Shown one piece after another: positions 1-7,391 of a DNA stretch of 64,000 nt (position 1 is its first letter; each line of letters begins with the position of its first letter). A program made the position numbers and the translations under genes. Location: contig NZ_SJDM01000001.1 in the NCBI RefSeq assembly GCF_004761865.1, positions 373,062 through 437,061 of the forward strand. Reading direction: 5' to 3'. The notes under the pieces were generated by a model. The model did not search any database and had not been told where the DNA came from. It saw nothing but the letters and a program-made list of their open reading frames with translations. This stretch comes from Crenalkalicoccus roseus. GTDB lineage: Bacteria; Pseudomonadota; Alphaproteobacteria; Acetobacterales; Acetobacteraceae.

Positions 1-806
1 TCGGCCGCCTCGCCCTGCGCGGGCAGCGTCGCCTCGTCCACGGTGAAGGTGGACAGGAAGGGAATGCTGGCGAGGCCCGCCTGGCGGTACTGCCGCACCA
101 GGTTCACCCCGAGCCCGCCAGGCATGAAGGTGAACAGCGCGTCCGGCCGCGCCGCGGCGATCCGCGCCAGCTCGGCCGAGAAGTCGAGATGGGTGAGCGG
201 CACGTAGACCTCGTCCACCACCTCGCCCCTGAAGCGGCTCTTGAAGCCGGCCATGGCGTCGCGTCCCGCCTGGTAGTTCGGGGTCATCAGGAAGACGCGG
301 CGATAGCCCTCGTCCTGCGCCGCCTGGCCCATGACGGAGTGGACCTGGTCGTTGTTGTAGCTGGTCGTGAAGAAGAAGGGGTTGCAGCCGCGGCCGGCGA
401 AGGTGGAGGGGCCGGCATTGGTGGAGATCAGGAAGGTGTTCGTCTCCGTCACCGGCCGCATGATGGCCTGGAGGATGTTGGAGAACACCACGCCGACGAT
501 GAAGTCGCAGCGGTCCCGCTCCAGGGCGGCGCGCACCTTGGTGACGGCGACGTCGGGCCGCAGCTCGTCGTCGATGACGATCACCTCGGCCGGCCGGTTG
601 CCCAGCCGGTTCTCGAGGTGGCGCATCCCCAGCAGGAACCCGTCGCGCAGATGCGTGCCGAGCGCGGCCTGCGGCCCGGTCAGCACCGCCACCAGCCCGA
701 TCCGCACTGGGGCCTGCTGGGCGCGCGCCACCCGGGGGGCGCCAAGGATGCCCGCGCCGGCCGCCGCGGCCGCGCCGCCGATCAGGGTCCGCCTGTCCAT
801 CCGCAT
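1..806 (-). CDS. ABC transporter substrate-binding protein, LivK type (3' end cut by window)
   Basis: This is the 5' part of a periplasmic binding protein gene; the C-terminus lies beyond base 1. The start at 806 (ATG, with a second ATG at 800) opens a basic n-region and an Ala-rich hydrophobic stretch ending in ARVARAQQ-like residues, typical of an exported binding protein. The following sequence VRIGLVAVLTGPQAALG and later GVVFSNILQAI match the leucine/amide-type binding fold (Peripla_BP_6) of branched-chain amino acid or urea/amide ABC importers. About 265 residues are visible of a usual 390-400. It lies 51 bp downstream of an alpha/beta hydrolase gene and an SDR gene on the same strand, so uptake of a substrate handled by those enzymes is a reasonable inference. 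The ligand cannot be read from sequence. Confidence 0.88.
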   Translation of the reverse strand, partial: MRMDRRTLIGGAAAAAGAGILGAPRVARAQQAPVRIGLVAVLTGPQAALGTHLRDGFLLGMRHLENRLGNRPAEVIVIDDELRPDVAVTKVRAALERDRCDFIVGVVFSNILQAIMRPVTETNTFLISTNAGPSTFAGRGCNPFFFTTSYNNDQVHSVMGQAAQDEGYRRVFLMTPNYQAGRDAMAGFKSRFRGEVVDEVYVPLTHLDFSAELARIAAARPDALFTFMPGGLGVNLVRQYRQAGLASIPFLSTFTVDEATLPAQGEAA

Positions 807-857
807 CGGTGCCTTCCCCGTACCGTCTCCCGCTGCGGTTATTTTAAGCTTCAAGTG

Positions 858-1700
858 TCAGCCGCGCGCAAGCCCGCGCGACATCTCCGCCAGCCGCCGG
901 GAAAGGGGCGACGCCGGATCGGACAGGGGCGCCAGCACGGTGAAGTGATTGGCGCCCGGCAGCGCCTCCCATCCGCCGCCCCAGGCCTCCGCCATGTCCC
1001 GCGTCTGGCGCAGGAACTCCGCGCTCTCCGCGCCCCCCACCACCGCGTGCAGCGAGGCCGGGCCCGCATGCGCCGGCCGCGGCAGGAAGCGGGGCGAGAG
1101 GCGCCGCGCCTCCGCCACGTCGAGGCGCAGCGCGGCGCCCATCGTGGTGCCGAGGAGCGGCTCCAGCTCGAACACCCCGGAGACCGGCAGCGCCGCGGCC
1201 ACCAGATCCGGCGGCAGGGCGGGATCGAGCGCCCGCCACTCGGTGGCCAGCAGCATCGCCGCCAGATGCCCCCCGGCGGAGTGCCCGGAGGCCAGCAGCC
1301 GGCGGCCGCGCCCGGCCGGATGCCGGCGCAGGAAGGCCGCGGCCGCGCGCATCTGCTCCACGATCCGCGCCAGCGGCACGGCGGGACAGAGATCGTAGGA
1401 CGGCACCGCGACCGCGATGCCGAGCAGGTTCGGCCCGCGCGCGCAGTGGCTGACCCAGCTCCGGTCCAGCGCCTGCCAGTAGCCGCCATGGATGAACAGG
1501 GCGACCGGCGTGTCCGCGGCGGGATCGGCGGCGGGCCAGAACAGGTCGAGCCTTTCCCGCTCGCCGGGGCCGTAGGCCAGGCCGAGCTCCGCGCGCGGGC
1601 AGGCCTCCCGCCAGGCGGCGGAGGCGCGGGCCCATTCCTCGAGAAGGCGCGGGTGCTCCGGCACGCGCGCGCGGTTGTCGTACTCTGCCTGCAGGTCCAT
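858..1700 (-). CDS. Alpha/beta hydrolase, kynurenine-formamidase/carboxylesterase-like
   Basis: A 280-residue serine hydrolase of the alpha/beta fold. HGGYW (residues 71-75) is the oxyanion-hole motif of the formamidase/BD-FAE esterase group. GHSAGG (139-144) is the nucleophile elbow with Ser141, and a late His in NHFTVL probably completes the triad. No signal peptide is seen, so it is cytoplasmic. I chose ATG 1700; an upstream ATG at 1784 would add 28 low-complexity residues with no similarity to the family. It lies 61 bp downstream of an SDR and 51 bp upstream of an ABC binding protein on the same strand, so probably one operon. HGGYW proteins include arylformamidases, but no other kynurenine genes are nearby; amide or ester hydrolysis in a catabolic route is the safest reading. 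Confidence 0.85.
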   Translation of the reverse strand: MDLQAEYDNRARVPEHPRLLEEWARASAAWREACPRAELGLAYGPGERERLDLFWPAADPAADTPVALFIHGGYWQALDRSWVSHCARGPNLLGIAVAVPSYDLCPAVPLARIVEQMRAAAAFLRRHPAGRGRRLLASGHSAGGHLAAMLLATEWRALDPALPPDLVAAALPVSGVFELEPLLGTTMGAALRLDVAEARRLSPRFLPRPAHAGPASLHAVVGGAESAEFLRQTRDMAEAWGGGWEALPGANHFTVLAPLSDPASPLSRRLAEMSRGLARG

Positions 1701-1761
1701 GGGCGCATTTGAGTGCCGGCGCATCCGGCCCGCAACACCCGGAACGCGCCCAGAGCCGGGG

Positions 1762-2517
1762 TCAGGTGAGGAAGGCGCCGCCATTCACATGGATGGTCTG
1801 GCCGGTGATGTAGCCGCCCTCGGGGCCGGCCAGGAGGCGCACCACCTCCGCGATCTCCTCCACCCTGCCCTTGCGCCCGAGCGGCACCGCGCCCTCGGCG
1901 CGCAGCATTCCCGGCACGGCGCCGGCGGACGCGCCGCGCGCCGTGTCTATGAGGCCCGGCGCGACGCAGTTGCAGCGTATGCCGTGCGGCGCCAGCTCCA
2001 CGGCCAGCGCCCGCATCAGCCCCTCGAGCCCGGCCTTGGAGGCGGAGACATGCGCGCGGCTCGGCGTGCCGATGTGGGTGGAGATGCCCGACAGGCCGAT
2101 GATGGCGCCGCCGCCGCGACGGATCATGTGCGGCACCACGGCACGCGCCAGCAGGAAGGCGCCGTCCAGCGCCACGGACAGGATCTCGCGCCATTCCTCG
2201 AAGGACATCTCGGCGAAGGGCGTCTGCCGCCGCAGCCCGGCATTGGAGACGGCGATGTCCACGCCGCCGAGCGCCGCCGCCGTGTCCTCCACCATTCGCG
2301 TCACCGCCGCGGGATCGGAGACGTCGGCGAGATGGGCGATGGCCCTGCCGCCCATGGCGCCGATCTCGGCCGCGACCGCCTCGACGGCGCCCCGGTCGGA
2401 GCGGCCGTTCACCACCACCGCCGCGCCGTCCCGCGCCAGGCGCAGCGCGATGGCGCGGCCGATGTTCCTGCCCGCGCCGGTCACCAGCGCCACCTTGCCG
2501 TCCAGAATTCCCGCCAT
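1762..2517 (-). CDS. SDR family oxidoreductase with catalytic Tyr replaced by Val
   Basis: A 251-residue short-chain dehydrogenase/reductase. The cofactor motif TGAGRNIG is at residues 13-20, the SNAG motif (normally NNAG) follows strand 4, and the C-terminus carries ITGQTIHVNGG, a common SDR ending. The catalytic Tyr-x-x-x-Lys is altered: the region reads AHVSASKAG, so Lys161 is present but position 157 is Val (codon at 2047-2049) with His at 156. Some SDR subfamilies carry such changes, so the enzyme may be non-classical or use another acid. ATG 2517 gives a normal family N-terminus. It begins a probable operon with the downstream hydrolase and binding protein and is divergent from another SDR at 2594. 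Confidence 0.88.
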   Translation of the reverse strand: MAGILDGKVALVTGAGRNIGRAIALRLARDGAAVVVNGRSDRGAVEAVAAEIGAMGGRAIAHLADVSDPAAVTRMVEDTAAALGGVDIAVSNAGLRRQTPFAEMSFEEWREILSVALDGAFLLARAVVPHMIRRGGGAIIGLSGISTHIGTPSRAHVSASKAGLEGLMRALAVELAPHGIRCNCVAPGLIDTARGASAGAVPGMLRAEGAVPLGRKGRVEEIAEVVRLLAGPEGGYITGQTIHVNGGAFLT

Positions 2518-2524
2518 GTCCGCC

Positions 2525-2572
2525 TCCCGTTGTCCGCCGCCGATGCGCCCCGTAGAAGATCGGCCAACGGGA
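2525..2572. promoter_or_regulatory. Inverted repeat between divergent SDR genes (possible operator)
   Basis: TCCCGTTG at 2525-2532 is repeated exactly in inverse as CAACGGGA at 2565-2572, with 32 bp between the arms. It occupies most of the 76-bp gap between two divergently transcribed SDR genes. Paired half-sites in such a position often bind a transcription factor, but no adjacent regulator gene is present, so this is a candidate only. The spacing is wide for a single dimer and could instead loop out. Confidence 0.35.
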
Positions 2573-2593
2573 CGTTCAGGGAAAGGCCGGGCG

Positions 2594-3355
2594 ATGGCGG
2601 ATCTGGAAGGCAGGGTGGCGCTGGTGACCGGCGCGAGCCGCGGCCTCGGCGAGGGGGCGGCGCGCGCCCTGGCGGCGCGGGGCGCGGCGGTGATGCTGCT
2701 CGCCCGCGACGGCGCGGCGGCGGGCGCGGTGGCGCGCGGCATCGCGGCGGAGGGCGGGCGGGCCGAGGCGCTGGCCTGCGACGTCGCCGACCACGCCGCG
2801 GTCGCGCGCGCGGTGGCGGAGACCCGGGCGCGGCTCGGCCGGCTCGACATCCTGGTCAACAACGCCGGCGTCATCGAGCCGATCGCCGCGATCGCCGAGT
2901 CCGACCCCGCCGCCTGGGCGCGCAGCATCTCCATCAACCTGGTCGGCGCCTACAACGCCGTGCGCGCGGCGCTGCCGGGAATGCTCGAGGCGGGCGGCGG
3001 CAGGATCGTCAACGTCTCCTCCGGCGCCGCCTACCGCCCGCTCGAGGGCTGGAGCGCCTACTGCGCCGGCAAGGCCGGGCTGGCGATGCTGACGCGCGCC
3101 ATCGCCCTGGAGACGGAGGGGCGGGGCATCCGCGTCTTCGGCTTCTCCCCGGGCACCATCGACACCGACATGCAGGCGAGGATCCGCGCCTCGGGGATGA
3201 ACCCGATCAGCCGCATCCCGCGGGCCGAGCTCTCGCCCGTCGCGCATGCGGTGCGCGGCCTGCTGCATCTCTGCACCCCGGCCGCCGACGACCTCGCCGG
3301 CCAGGACGTGTCCATGCGCGACGAGGCCTTCCGGCGCCGCATCGGGCTCGGCTGA
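2594..3355 (+). CDS. SDR family oxidoreductase
   Basis: A 253-residue classical short-chain dehydrogenase/reductase. TGASRGLG (residues 12-19) binds NAD(P), NNAG is intact, and VSSG supplies the catalytic Ser. YCAGK gives Tyr156 and Lys160, so unlike its divergent neighbour it keeps the full active site. The last part departs from the usual GQxxxVDGG ending ([14 protein letters not shown]). The ATG at 2594 follows a purine-rich AAGG stretch. It is transcribed alone; nothing on the same strand follows until 4875. The substrate is unknown. Confidence 0.9.
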   Translation: MADLEGRVALVTGASRGLGEGAARALAARGAAVMLLARDGAAAGAVARGIAAEGGRAEALACDVADHAAVARAVAETRARLGRLDILVNNAGVIEPIAAIAESDPAAWARSISINLVGAYNAVRAALPGMLEAGGGRIVNVSSGAAYRPLEGWSAYCAGKAGLAMLTRAIALETEGRGIRVFGFSPGTIDTDMQARIRASGMNPISRIPRAELSPVAHAVRGLLHLCTPAADDLAGQDVSMRDEAFRRRIGLG

Positions 3356-3366
3356 CGCGGCCGGCG

Positions 3367-3510
3367 GCCCCCGGCATCGGCCAGGATGCCGGGCAGCACC
3401 ACCACGCCCGCCCGCTCCAGGATGTGGTCCGCCTCCGGCGTGACCAGGCCGTTGGCCAGTTCGAGGACGATCCGCGCCCGGACCCGGAACGCGTTCTCCT
3501 CGTAGATCAT
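3367..3510 (-). pseudogene. Glutamate dehydrogenase remnant (C-terminal NAD-domain fragment)
   Basis: In the minus frame from ATG 3510 a 48-residue peptide reads through [29 protein letters not shown] and GILADAGG. This is the conserved block of Glu/Leu/Phe/Val dehydrogenases (usual form ELANGPTTPEAD...PDILANAGGVTVSYFEW). The match stops abruptly after ADAGG, and the frame runs on into the antisense of the SDR gene. Nothing of the roughly 300 upstream or 100 downstream residues is present. Two near-invariant residues are changed (NGP to NGL, LANAGG to LADAGG), consistent with decay. It is translationally linked to a 22-codon ORF at 3575. I call it a gene fragment, not an active enzyme. Confidence 0.75.
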
Positions 3511-3575
3511 GTTCTGTGGCGTGCCGCCTCGTCGAGGCGCGTGGGCGCCAGTTTGAGAATGTTGCCTCCCTTCAT
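3507..3575 (-). CDS. Short ORF (22 codons) preceding the dehydrogenase remnant
   Basis: ATG 3575 is preceded by a strong Shine-Dalgarno (AAGGAG about 7 nt upstream) and encodes a 22-residue basic peptide starting [16 protein letters not shown]. Its TGA overlaps the ATG of the dehydrogenase fragment (ATGA). Such a good ribosome site in front of a non-gene is unusual. It may be the true 5' end of a gene whose middle has been deleted, joined to the dehydrogenase remnant. I do not recognise the peptide. Confidence 0.3.
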   Translation of the reverse strand: MKGGNILKLAPTRLDEAARHRT

Positions 3576-3680
3576 CAGGGTTCTCCTTTCGCCGCCCCGG
3601 CCATCGGGGCAGCGTCCAGGCGCCGGGGCGACCGGATGTTGCAGCTCCGCCGCCGCAATCCTCGCCAAGGCGCGGCCGCT

Positions 3681-3770
3681 GGCGCCTGATCCGCCGGGCG
3701 GCGAAGCAGCCGCCCGGCAATGGGCGCAGACGTGATCCGCCGAAGTGGATCATGCCGTGGCGGCACCGCG
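3681..3770 (+). repeat. Dispersed intergenic repeat family A, copy 1
   Basis: The copy starts GGCGCCTGATCCGC, continues through a GCAGCCGCCCGGCAA block and ends in the imperfect palindrome GTGATCCGCCGAAGTGGATCA followed by GCCGTGG. The same order of blocks recurs at 4430, 19776, 20136, 24903 and 37471. The rest of the 3356-3933 gap holds only the dehydrogenase remnant, the short ORF before it and GC-rich sequence in which I see no gene. Confidence 0.65.
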
Positions 3771-3933
3771 GGGGGCATCCTCCGCTCGCATCCGCCAGGG
3801 TTGGCTCGTCAGGCCGCGCGTCCGGCTTGGGGCGGCAGCCATCGCGGCGTCCGCCGGGGCGGCAACGTCCTCCTTTCGGCGATGCGCGGGGCCGATGCAA
3901 CCCCGCCCCGGGCATGGCTGGGGGGCGGAGCGG

Positions 3934-4338
3934 TCACGCCAGGGCCGCCGCCCCTTCTCCGCCGCCCGCCGGCGTGCCGGGCGCCCACACCCGCAGGACG
4001 GTCAGCCGCCGGAGCCGGCCGTCCTGGGTGGGCCAGTCGATGGACTGCCCCTCCGAGAGCCCGATCAGCCCGGCGCCGACCAGCGAAAGCACGGAGATCC
4101 GCCCCTCGGCGATGTCGGCCTCCCCCGGCAGGACCACCCGCACCCGCCGCGCCTCGCCCGTCGTCGTGTCGAGGAACTCGACCTCCGAGCCGACCGCCAC
4201 CACGCCCGCGGGCAGCGCCTCCGCCGGCACCACCTCGGCGCGGTCGGCCTCCTGCATCAGCAGGCGGGCGACCAGCGGGTTCCGCCGGGCCACCACCCCC
4301 GCCAGCGCGACCAGCCGCTCATGGTCGCGCGCCGACAT
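3934..4338 (-). CDS. rnk: GreA/GreB C-terminal domain protein, Rnk-like (apparent 5' frameshift)
   Basis: From ATG 4338 this frame gives 134 residues. They include GVVAVGSEVEFLD, a PGEADIAEGRISVLSLVGAG stretch and GLSEGQSIDW, the signature of the GreA/GreB C-terminal fold as found in nucleoside-diphosphate-kinase regulators (Rnk) and related RNA-polymerase-binding proteins. The family N-terminus (RPPLV before the first helix) lies just upstream in the same frame but has no start codon. The ATG with a good Shine-Dalgarno (AAGGGAG) is at 4382 in another frame, which stops after 14 codons. One extra G in the G5 run at 4358-4362 (minus strand) would join them as MSEATEAGG-LRPPLV. The protein is therefore either mis-sequenced, frameshifted, or expressed from an internal start. 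Confidence 0.75.
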   Translation of the reverse strand: MSARDHERLVALAGVVARRNPLVARLLMQEADRAEVVPAEALPAGVVAVGSEVEFLDTTTGEARRVRVVLPGEADIAEGRISVLSLVGAGLIGLSEGQSIDWPTQDGRLRRLTVLRVWAPGTPAGGGEGAAALA

Positions 4339-4357
4339 CACCAGCGGCGGGCGCAGG

Positions 4358-4382
4358 CCCCCGCCTCCGTTGCCTCGCTCAT
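4358..4382 (-). other. Likely true 5' end of the Rnk-like gene, out of frame
   Basis: ATG 4382, seven codons (MSEATEA) and then a run of five G (4362 to 4358 on the minus strand). An AAGGGAG ribosome site sits upstream of the ATG. The reading frame must move back by one base here to enter the conserved Rnk-like sequence. A homopolymer deletion is the simplest explanation. Confidence 0.55.
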
Positions 4383-4429
4383 GGGCTTGCTCCCTTCCGG
4401 ATCCTGGGTCCCGTGCTGCGGGCCAAAGT

Positions 4430-4536
4430 GGCGATCGGGCGCTGCGGCGTGACCCCTTCGCCGGATCACGCTTCGGCCCTTCCCTGGGTGGCCGGTTCAC
4501 CGCTCCGGCGCTCCCGCCTGCGCGGATCAGGCGCCA
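4430..4536 (-). repeat. Dispersed intergenic repeat family A, copy 2
   Basis: Read on the minus strand this copy starts GGCGCCTGATCCGCGCAGG, runs through CGGAGCGGTGAACCGGCC and reaches the palindromic AAGCGTGATCCGGCGAAGG block. It shares a 28-nt identical stretch with copy 4 (20188-20215). The remaining bases up to the flavoprotein start at 4875 hold no gene that I can support, only the probable promoter region of that gene. Confidence 0.7.
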
Positions 4537-4874
4537 AGCCTTCGGGGCGGCGGCAGGTCTCGTTTTCCAGGAAGATCGTCCCCAGGCCCGGATGGGTGCG
4601 AGAGGCACCCCCGTCGGCCCGGGGCTAGGTGCCTGCGATCAGGCTACCCGCGTGGGCGAGGCGACGCCGGAAGGTCGCGCTGACCCACATAATGCCCAAC
4701 TCTGCCGCTTCCGCCGGCGCGGTCAAGTCACGTCGGCGCGCCGCGGATCCCGGCCCGGAAGGTCCCGCCCCCGCGCGTTGATCCGCCCGGCATATGGGCA
4801 TAGCCTCCCTGGGCGGGAACAGCCAGCGAAGCAAGAGGCCGCGGCACAGCGGCGAAGGGGAGGAGCGCCGGCCG

Positions 4875-6374
4875 ATGCCGAACGGCACCCATTACGACGT
4901 CATCGTGGTTGGCGCGGGCAACGCCGCCCTCTGCGCCGCCCTCTCCGCCCGCGAGCAGGGCGCCCGCGTGCTCGTGCTCGAGAAGGCGAGCGAGGAGGAG
5001 CGCGGCGGCAACTCCACCTTCACCGCCGGCGGCTTCCGCTTCGTCCATGACGGGCTCGAGGATCTGCGCCGGGACGTGCTGGTGGACCTCTCGGAGGCTG
5101 AGGCGGCCCGGATCCACATCCCGCCGCTGCCGCCGGACCTCTACATGCGCGACCTGATGCGGGTGACGGAGAACCTAGCCGACGAGAGCCTCGCCGGGAT
5201 CCTGATAGGCAGGTCGCGCGAGACGATCGTGTGGATGCGCGGCAAGGGCGTGCGGTTCATCCCGATGTTCGGGCGCCAGTCCTACGTGGTGAACGGCCGG
5301 CACCACTTCTACGGCGGCGTGAACGTCGAGGCTGTGGGCGGCGGCTGGGGCCTGGTGGACTTCCTGGTCAAAGCCGCGGAGCGCGAGGGCATCGAGATCC
5401 GCTACCGCACCGGCCTGCGCCGGCTGCTGCAGGCGAGGAGCGGGGAGGTGACCGGCGTGCTCGCCTTCGGCCCGCGCGGCTACGAGGAGATCACGGCCCG
5501 CGCCGTGGTGCTGGCCTGCGGCGGCTTCGAGGCGAACCCGGAAATGCGGGTGCGCTACCTCGGCCAGGGCTGGGAGCTCTGCCGCGTCCGCGGCACGCGC
5601 CACAACACCGGGGACGGAATCCGCGCCGCGCTCGACATCGGGGCGCAGGCCTATGGGGGCTGGTCCACCTGCCACGCGGTGCAGTGGGACATCAGCGCGC
5701 CTCCCTTCGGGGACCGGGTGGTGCTCGACAACTTCCAGAAGCACTCCTACCCCCTCGGCATCATCGTCAACCTCGAGGGGGAGCGCTTCGTCGACGAGGG
5801 CGCGGACTACCGGAACCACACCTACGCGAGATACGGCCGCGAGGTGATGAAGCAGCCGCAGCGCACCGCGGTGCAGATCTTCGACAGCAAGACCATCGGG
5901 ATGGTCCGCGACGAGTACCGCATCAGGCAGGTGACCAAGGCGGAGAGCGACACCATCGAGGGCCTGGCGCGCGCCCTCGACATCGATGTGGAAGGGCTCA
6001 GGCGCACCGTCGCCGGGTTCAACGCCGCCTGCCAGCCGGGGGAGTTCAACCCCGCCATCCTGGACGGCAAGTGCACCAGGGGGATCACGCCGCCCAAATC
6101 CAACTGGGCGCTGCCGATCGACCAGCCGCCCTATCACGGCTTCGTCGTCACCTGCGGCATCACCTTCACCTTCGGCGGCCTCAGGATCAACGCGCAAGGC
6201 GAGGTGCAGGACACCACCGACGCCTCCATCCCCGGCCTCTATGCCGCGGGGGAGCTGGTCGGCGGCATCTTCTATCAGAACTACCTGGGTGGCGCCGGCC
6301 TGATGTCGGGGTCGGTCTTCGGCCGGCTCTCCGGCCGCTCGGCGGGGCTGCACGCCATGAAGGGCGACGGATGA
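4875..6374 (+). CDS. FAD-dependent tricarballylate dehydrogenase-like flavoprotein
   Basis: A 499-residue flavoprotein of the fumarate reductase/succinate dehydrogenase family, closest in layout to TcuA, which oxidises tricarballylate to cis-aconitate. VGAGNAA (residues 12-18) starts the FAD dinucleotide fold and VLVLEKA ends its second strand. ACGGFEANPEM marks the middle of the FAD domain. AAGELVGGIFYQNYLGGAG is the C-terminal FAD-binding segment. It has no signal peptide or transmembrane segment and no covalent-FAD leader. ATG 4875 is preceded by GGGGAGGAG; an upstream ATG at 4794 would add 27 unrelated residues. It begins a four-gene plus-strand cluster; the next gene starts 4 bp after its stop. 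Substrate is inferred only to be a small di- or tricarboxylate. Confidence 0.83.
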   Translation: MPNGTHYDVIVVGAGNAALCAALSAREQGARVLVLEKASEEERGGNSTFTAGGFRFVHDGLEDLRRDVLVDLSEAEAARIHIPPLPPDLYMRDLMRVTENLADESLAGILIGRSRETIVWMRGKGVRFIPMFGRQSYVVNGRHHFYGGVNVEAVGGGWGLVDFLVKAAEREGIEIRYRTGLRRLLQARSGEVTGVLAFGPRGYEEITARAVVLACGGFEANPEMRVRYLGQGWELCRVRGTRHNTGDGIRAALDIGAQAYGGWSTCHAVQWDISAPPFGDRVVLDNFQKHSYPLGIIVNLEGERFVDEGADYRNHTYARYGREVMKQPQRTAVQIFDSKTIGMVRDEYRIRQVTKAESDTIEGLARALDIDVEGLRRTVAGFNAACQPGEFNPAILDGKCTRGITPPKSNWALPIDQPPYHGFVVTCGITFTFGGLRINAQGEVQDTTDASIPGLYAAGELVGGIFYQNYLGGAGLMSGSVFGRLSGRSAGLHAMKGDG

Positions 6375-6378
6375 GGCC

Positions 6379-7362
6379 ATGACGGTCGCGGGCAGGACCT
6401 ACCTCATTACCGGCGGGGCGAGCCTGATCGGCTCGCACCTCGCCGATGCGCTCCTCGAAGCGGGCGCGGGCGAGGTCCGCCTGCTCGACAGCTTCGTCCT
6501 CGGCGCCCCGGACACCATCGCGCACCTGCTGGAGGACCGGCGGGTGAGGCTGATCCGCGGCGACATCCTGCGGCTCGGCGAGGTGCTGGAGGCGGCGCAG
6601 GGCGCCGACGGCATCTTCGCCCTGGCCGGCTTCCTCACGATCCCGATGCACGCCAATCCCGCGCTCGGGGTTCAGGTGAACACGGTCGGGCTGCTGAACA
6701 CGCTGGAGGCGGCCCGCTTCGCCGGGGTGCGGCGGGTGGTGTTCTCCTCCTCGGTCGCGGCCTATGGCGATGCGCAGGCGGAGACGCTGGCGGAGGACAC
6801 GCCGCCCGTCATCGCCTCGCTGTCGCCGATCTCCGCGGTCTATGGCGTCAGCAAGCTGTTCGGCGAGTGCCTGTGCCGCCTCTACGCGCAGAAACACGGG
6901 CTGGAGTTCAACGCCCTGCGCTTCTCCTCGGTGTATGGAGAGCGCCAGCACGCACGGGCGGTGAACGCCAACTTCATCGCCGAGACCTATGAGCGCATCC
7001 GCCGCGGCGAGCGGCCCGTCATCGTCGGCGATGGCCGCGAGGTGCACGACTACATCCATGTCTCCGACGTCGCCCGTGGCTGCCTCGCCGCCATGTCCGG
7101 CGCCGAGCACGGCCATGTGCTGAACCTCGCGACCGGCGTGGACACCTCCCTCGCCGAGGTGGTGCAGGCGGTGCTGCGCGCCTGCGGCGCCACGCTGCAG
7201 CCGGAATACCGGCCGGACACCCGCCCCGTACGCTCCGCCGGCGGGAACCGGCTGTGCTTCAGCCGCGCCAGGGCCGAGGCGGTCATCGGCTGGACGCCGA
7301 GGGTGAGCCTCGAGGAAGGCATCCGCCGCTACATCGCCTGGCGGGAGGCACGGCCGCGCTGA
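6379..7362 (+). CDS. NAD-dependent epimerase/dehydratase (extended SDR)
   Basis: A 327-residue extended SDR. TGGASLIG (residues 11-18) is the NAD-binding motif, SSSVAAYG supplies the Ser/Thr site, and YGVSK gives Tyr155 and Lys159. The RFSSVYGERQ block and the DYIHVSDVARG motif are typical of UDP-glucose 4-epimerase-like proteins. It starts 4 bp after the TcuA-like stop codon, so the two are almost certainly translated from one message. A sugar-nucleotide role is the family default, but its neighbours are carboxylic-acid enzymes and members of this family also act on other hydroxy compounds, so I leave the substrate open. Confidence 0.88.
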   Translation: MTVAGRTYLITGGASLIGSHLADALLEAGAGEVRLLDSFVLGAPDTIAHLLEDRRVRLIRGDILRLGEVLEAAQGADGIFALAGFLTIPMHANPALGVQVNTVGLLNTLEAARFAGVRRVVFSSSVAAYGDAQAETLAEDTPPVIASLSPISAVYGVSKLFGECLCRLYAQKHGLEFNALRFSSVYGERQHARAVNANFIAETYERIRRGERPVIVGDGREVHDYIHVSDVARGCLAAMSGAEHGHVLNLATGVDTSLAEVVQAVLRACGATLQPEYRPDTRPVRSAGGNRLCFSRARAEAVIGWTPRVSLEEGIRRYIAWREARPR

Positions 7363-7391
7363 GCGCGGCCCCTGCCACGAAGGAAAGCGCC

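Noticed and set aside
844..2194. Alternative minus-strand frames over the hydrolase and SDR
   Set aside because: They are shifted frames rich in Arg and Gly; the accepted frames carry HGGYW, GHSAG and TGAGRNIG motifs.
3356..4874. An insertion sequence or transposase remnant around the dehydrogenase scar
   Set aside because: No transposase motif, terminal inverted repeat or target duplication could be found; only the short family A repeats are present.
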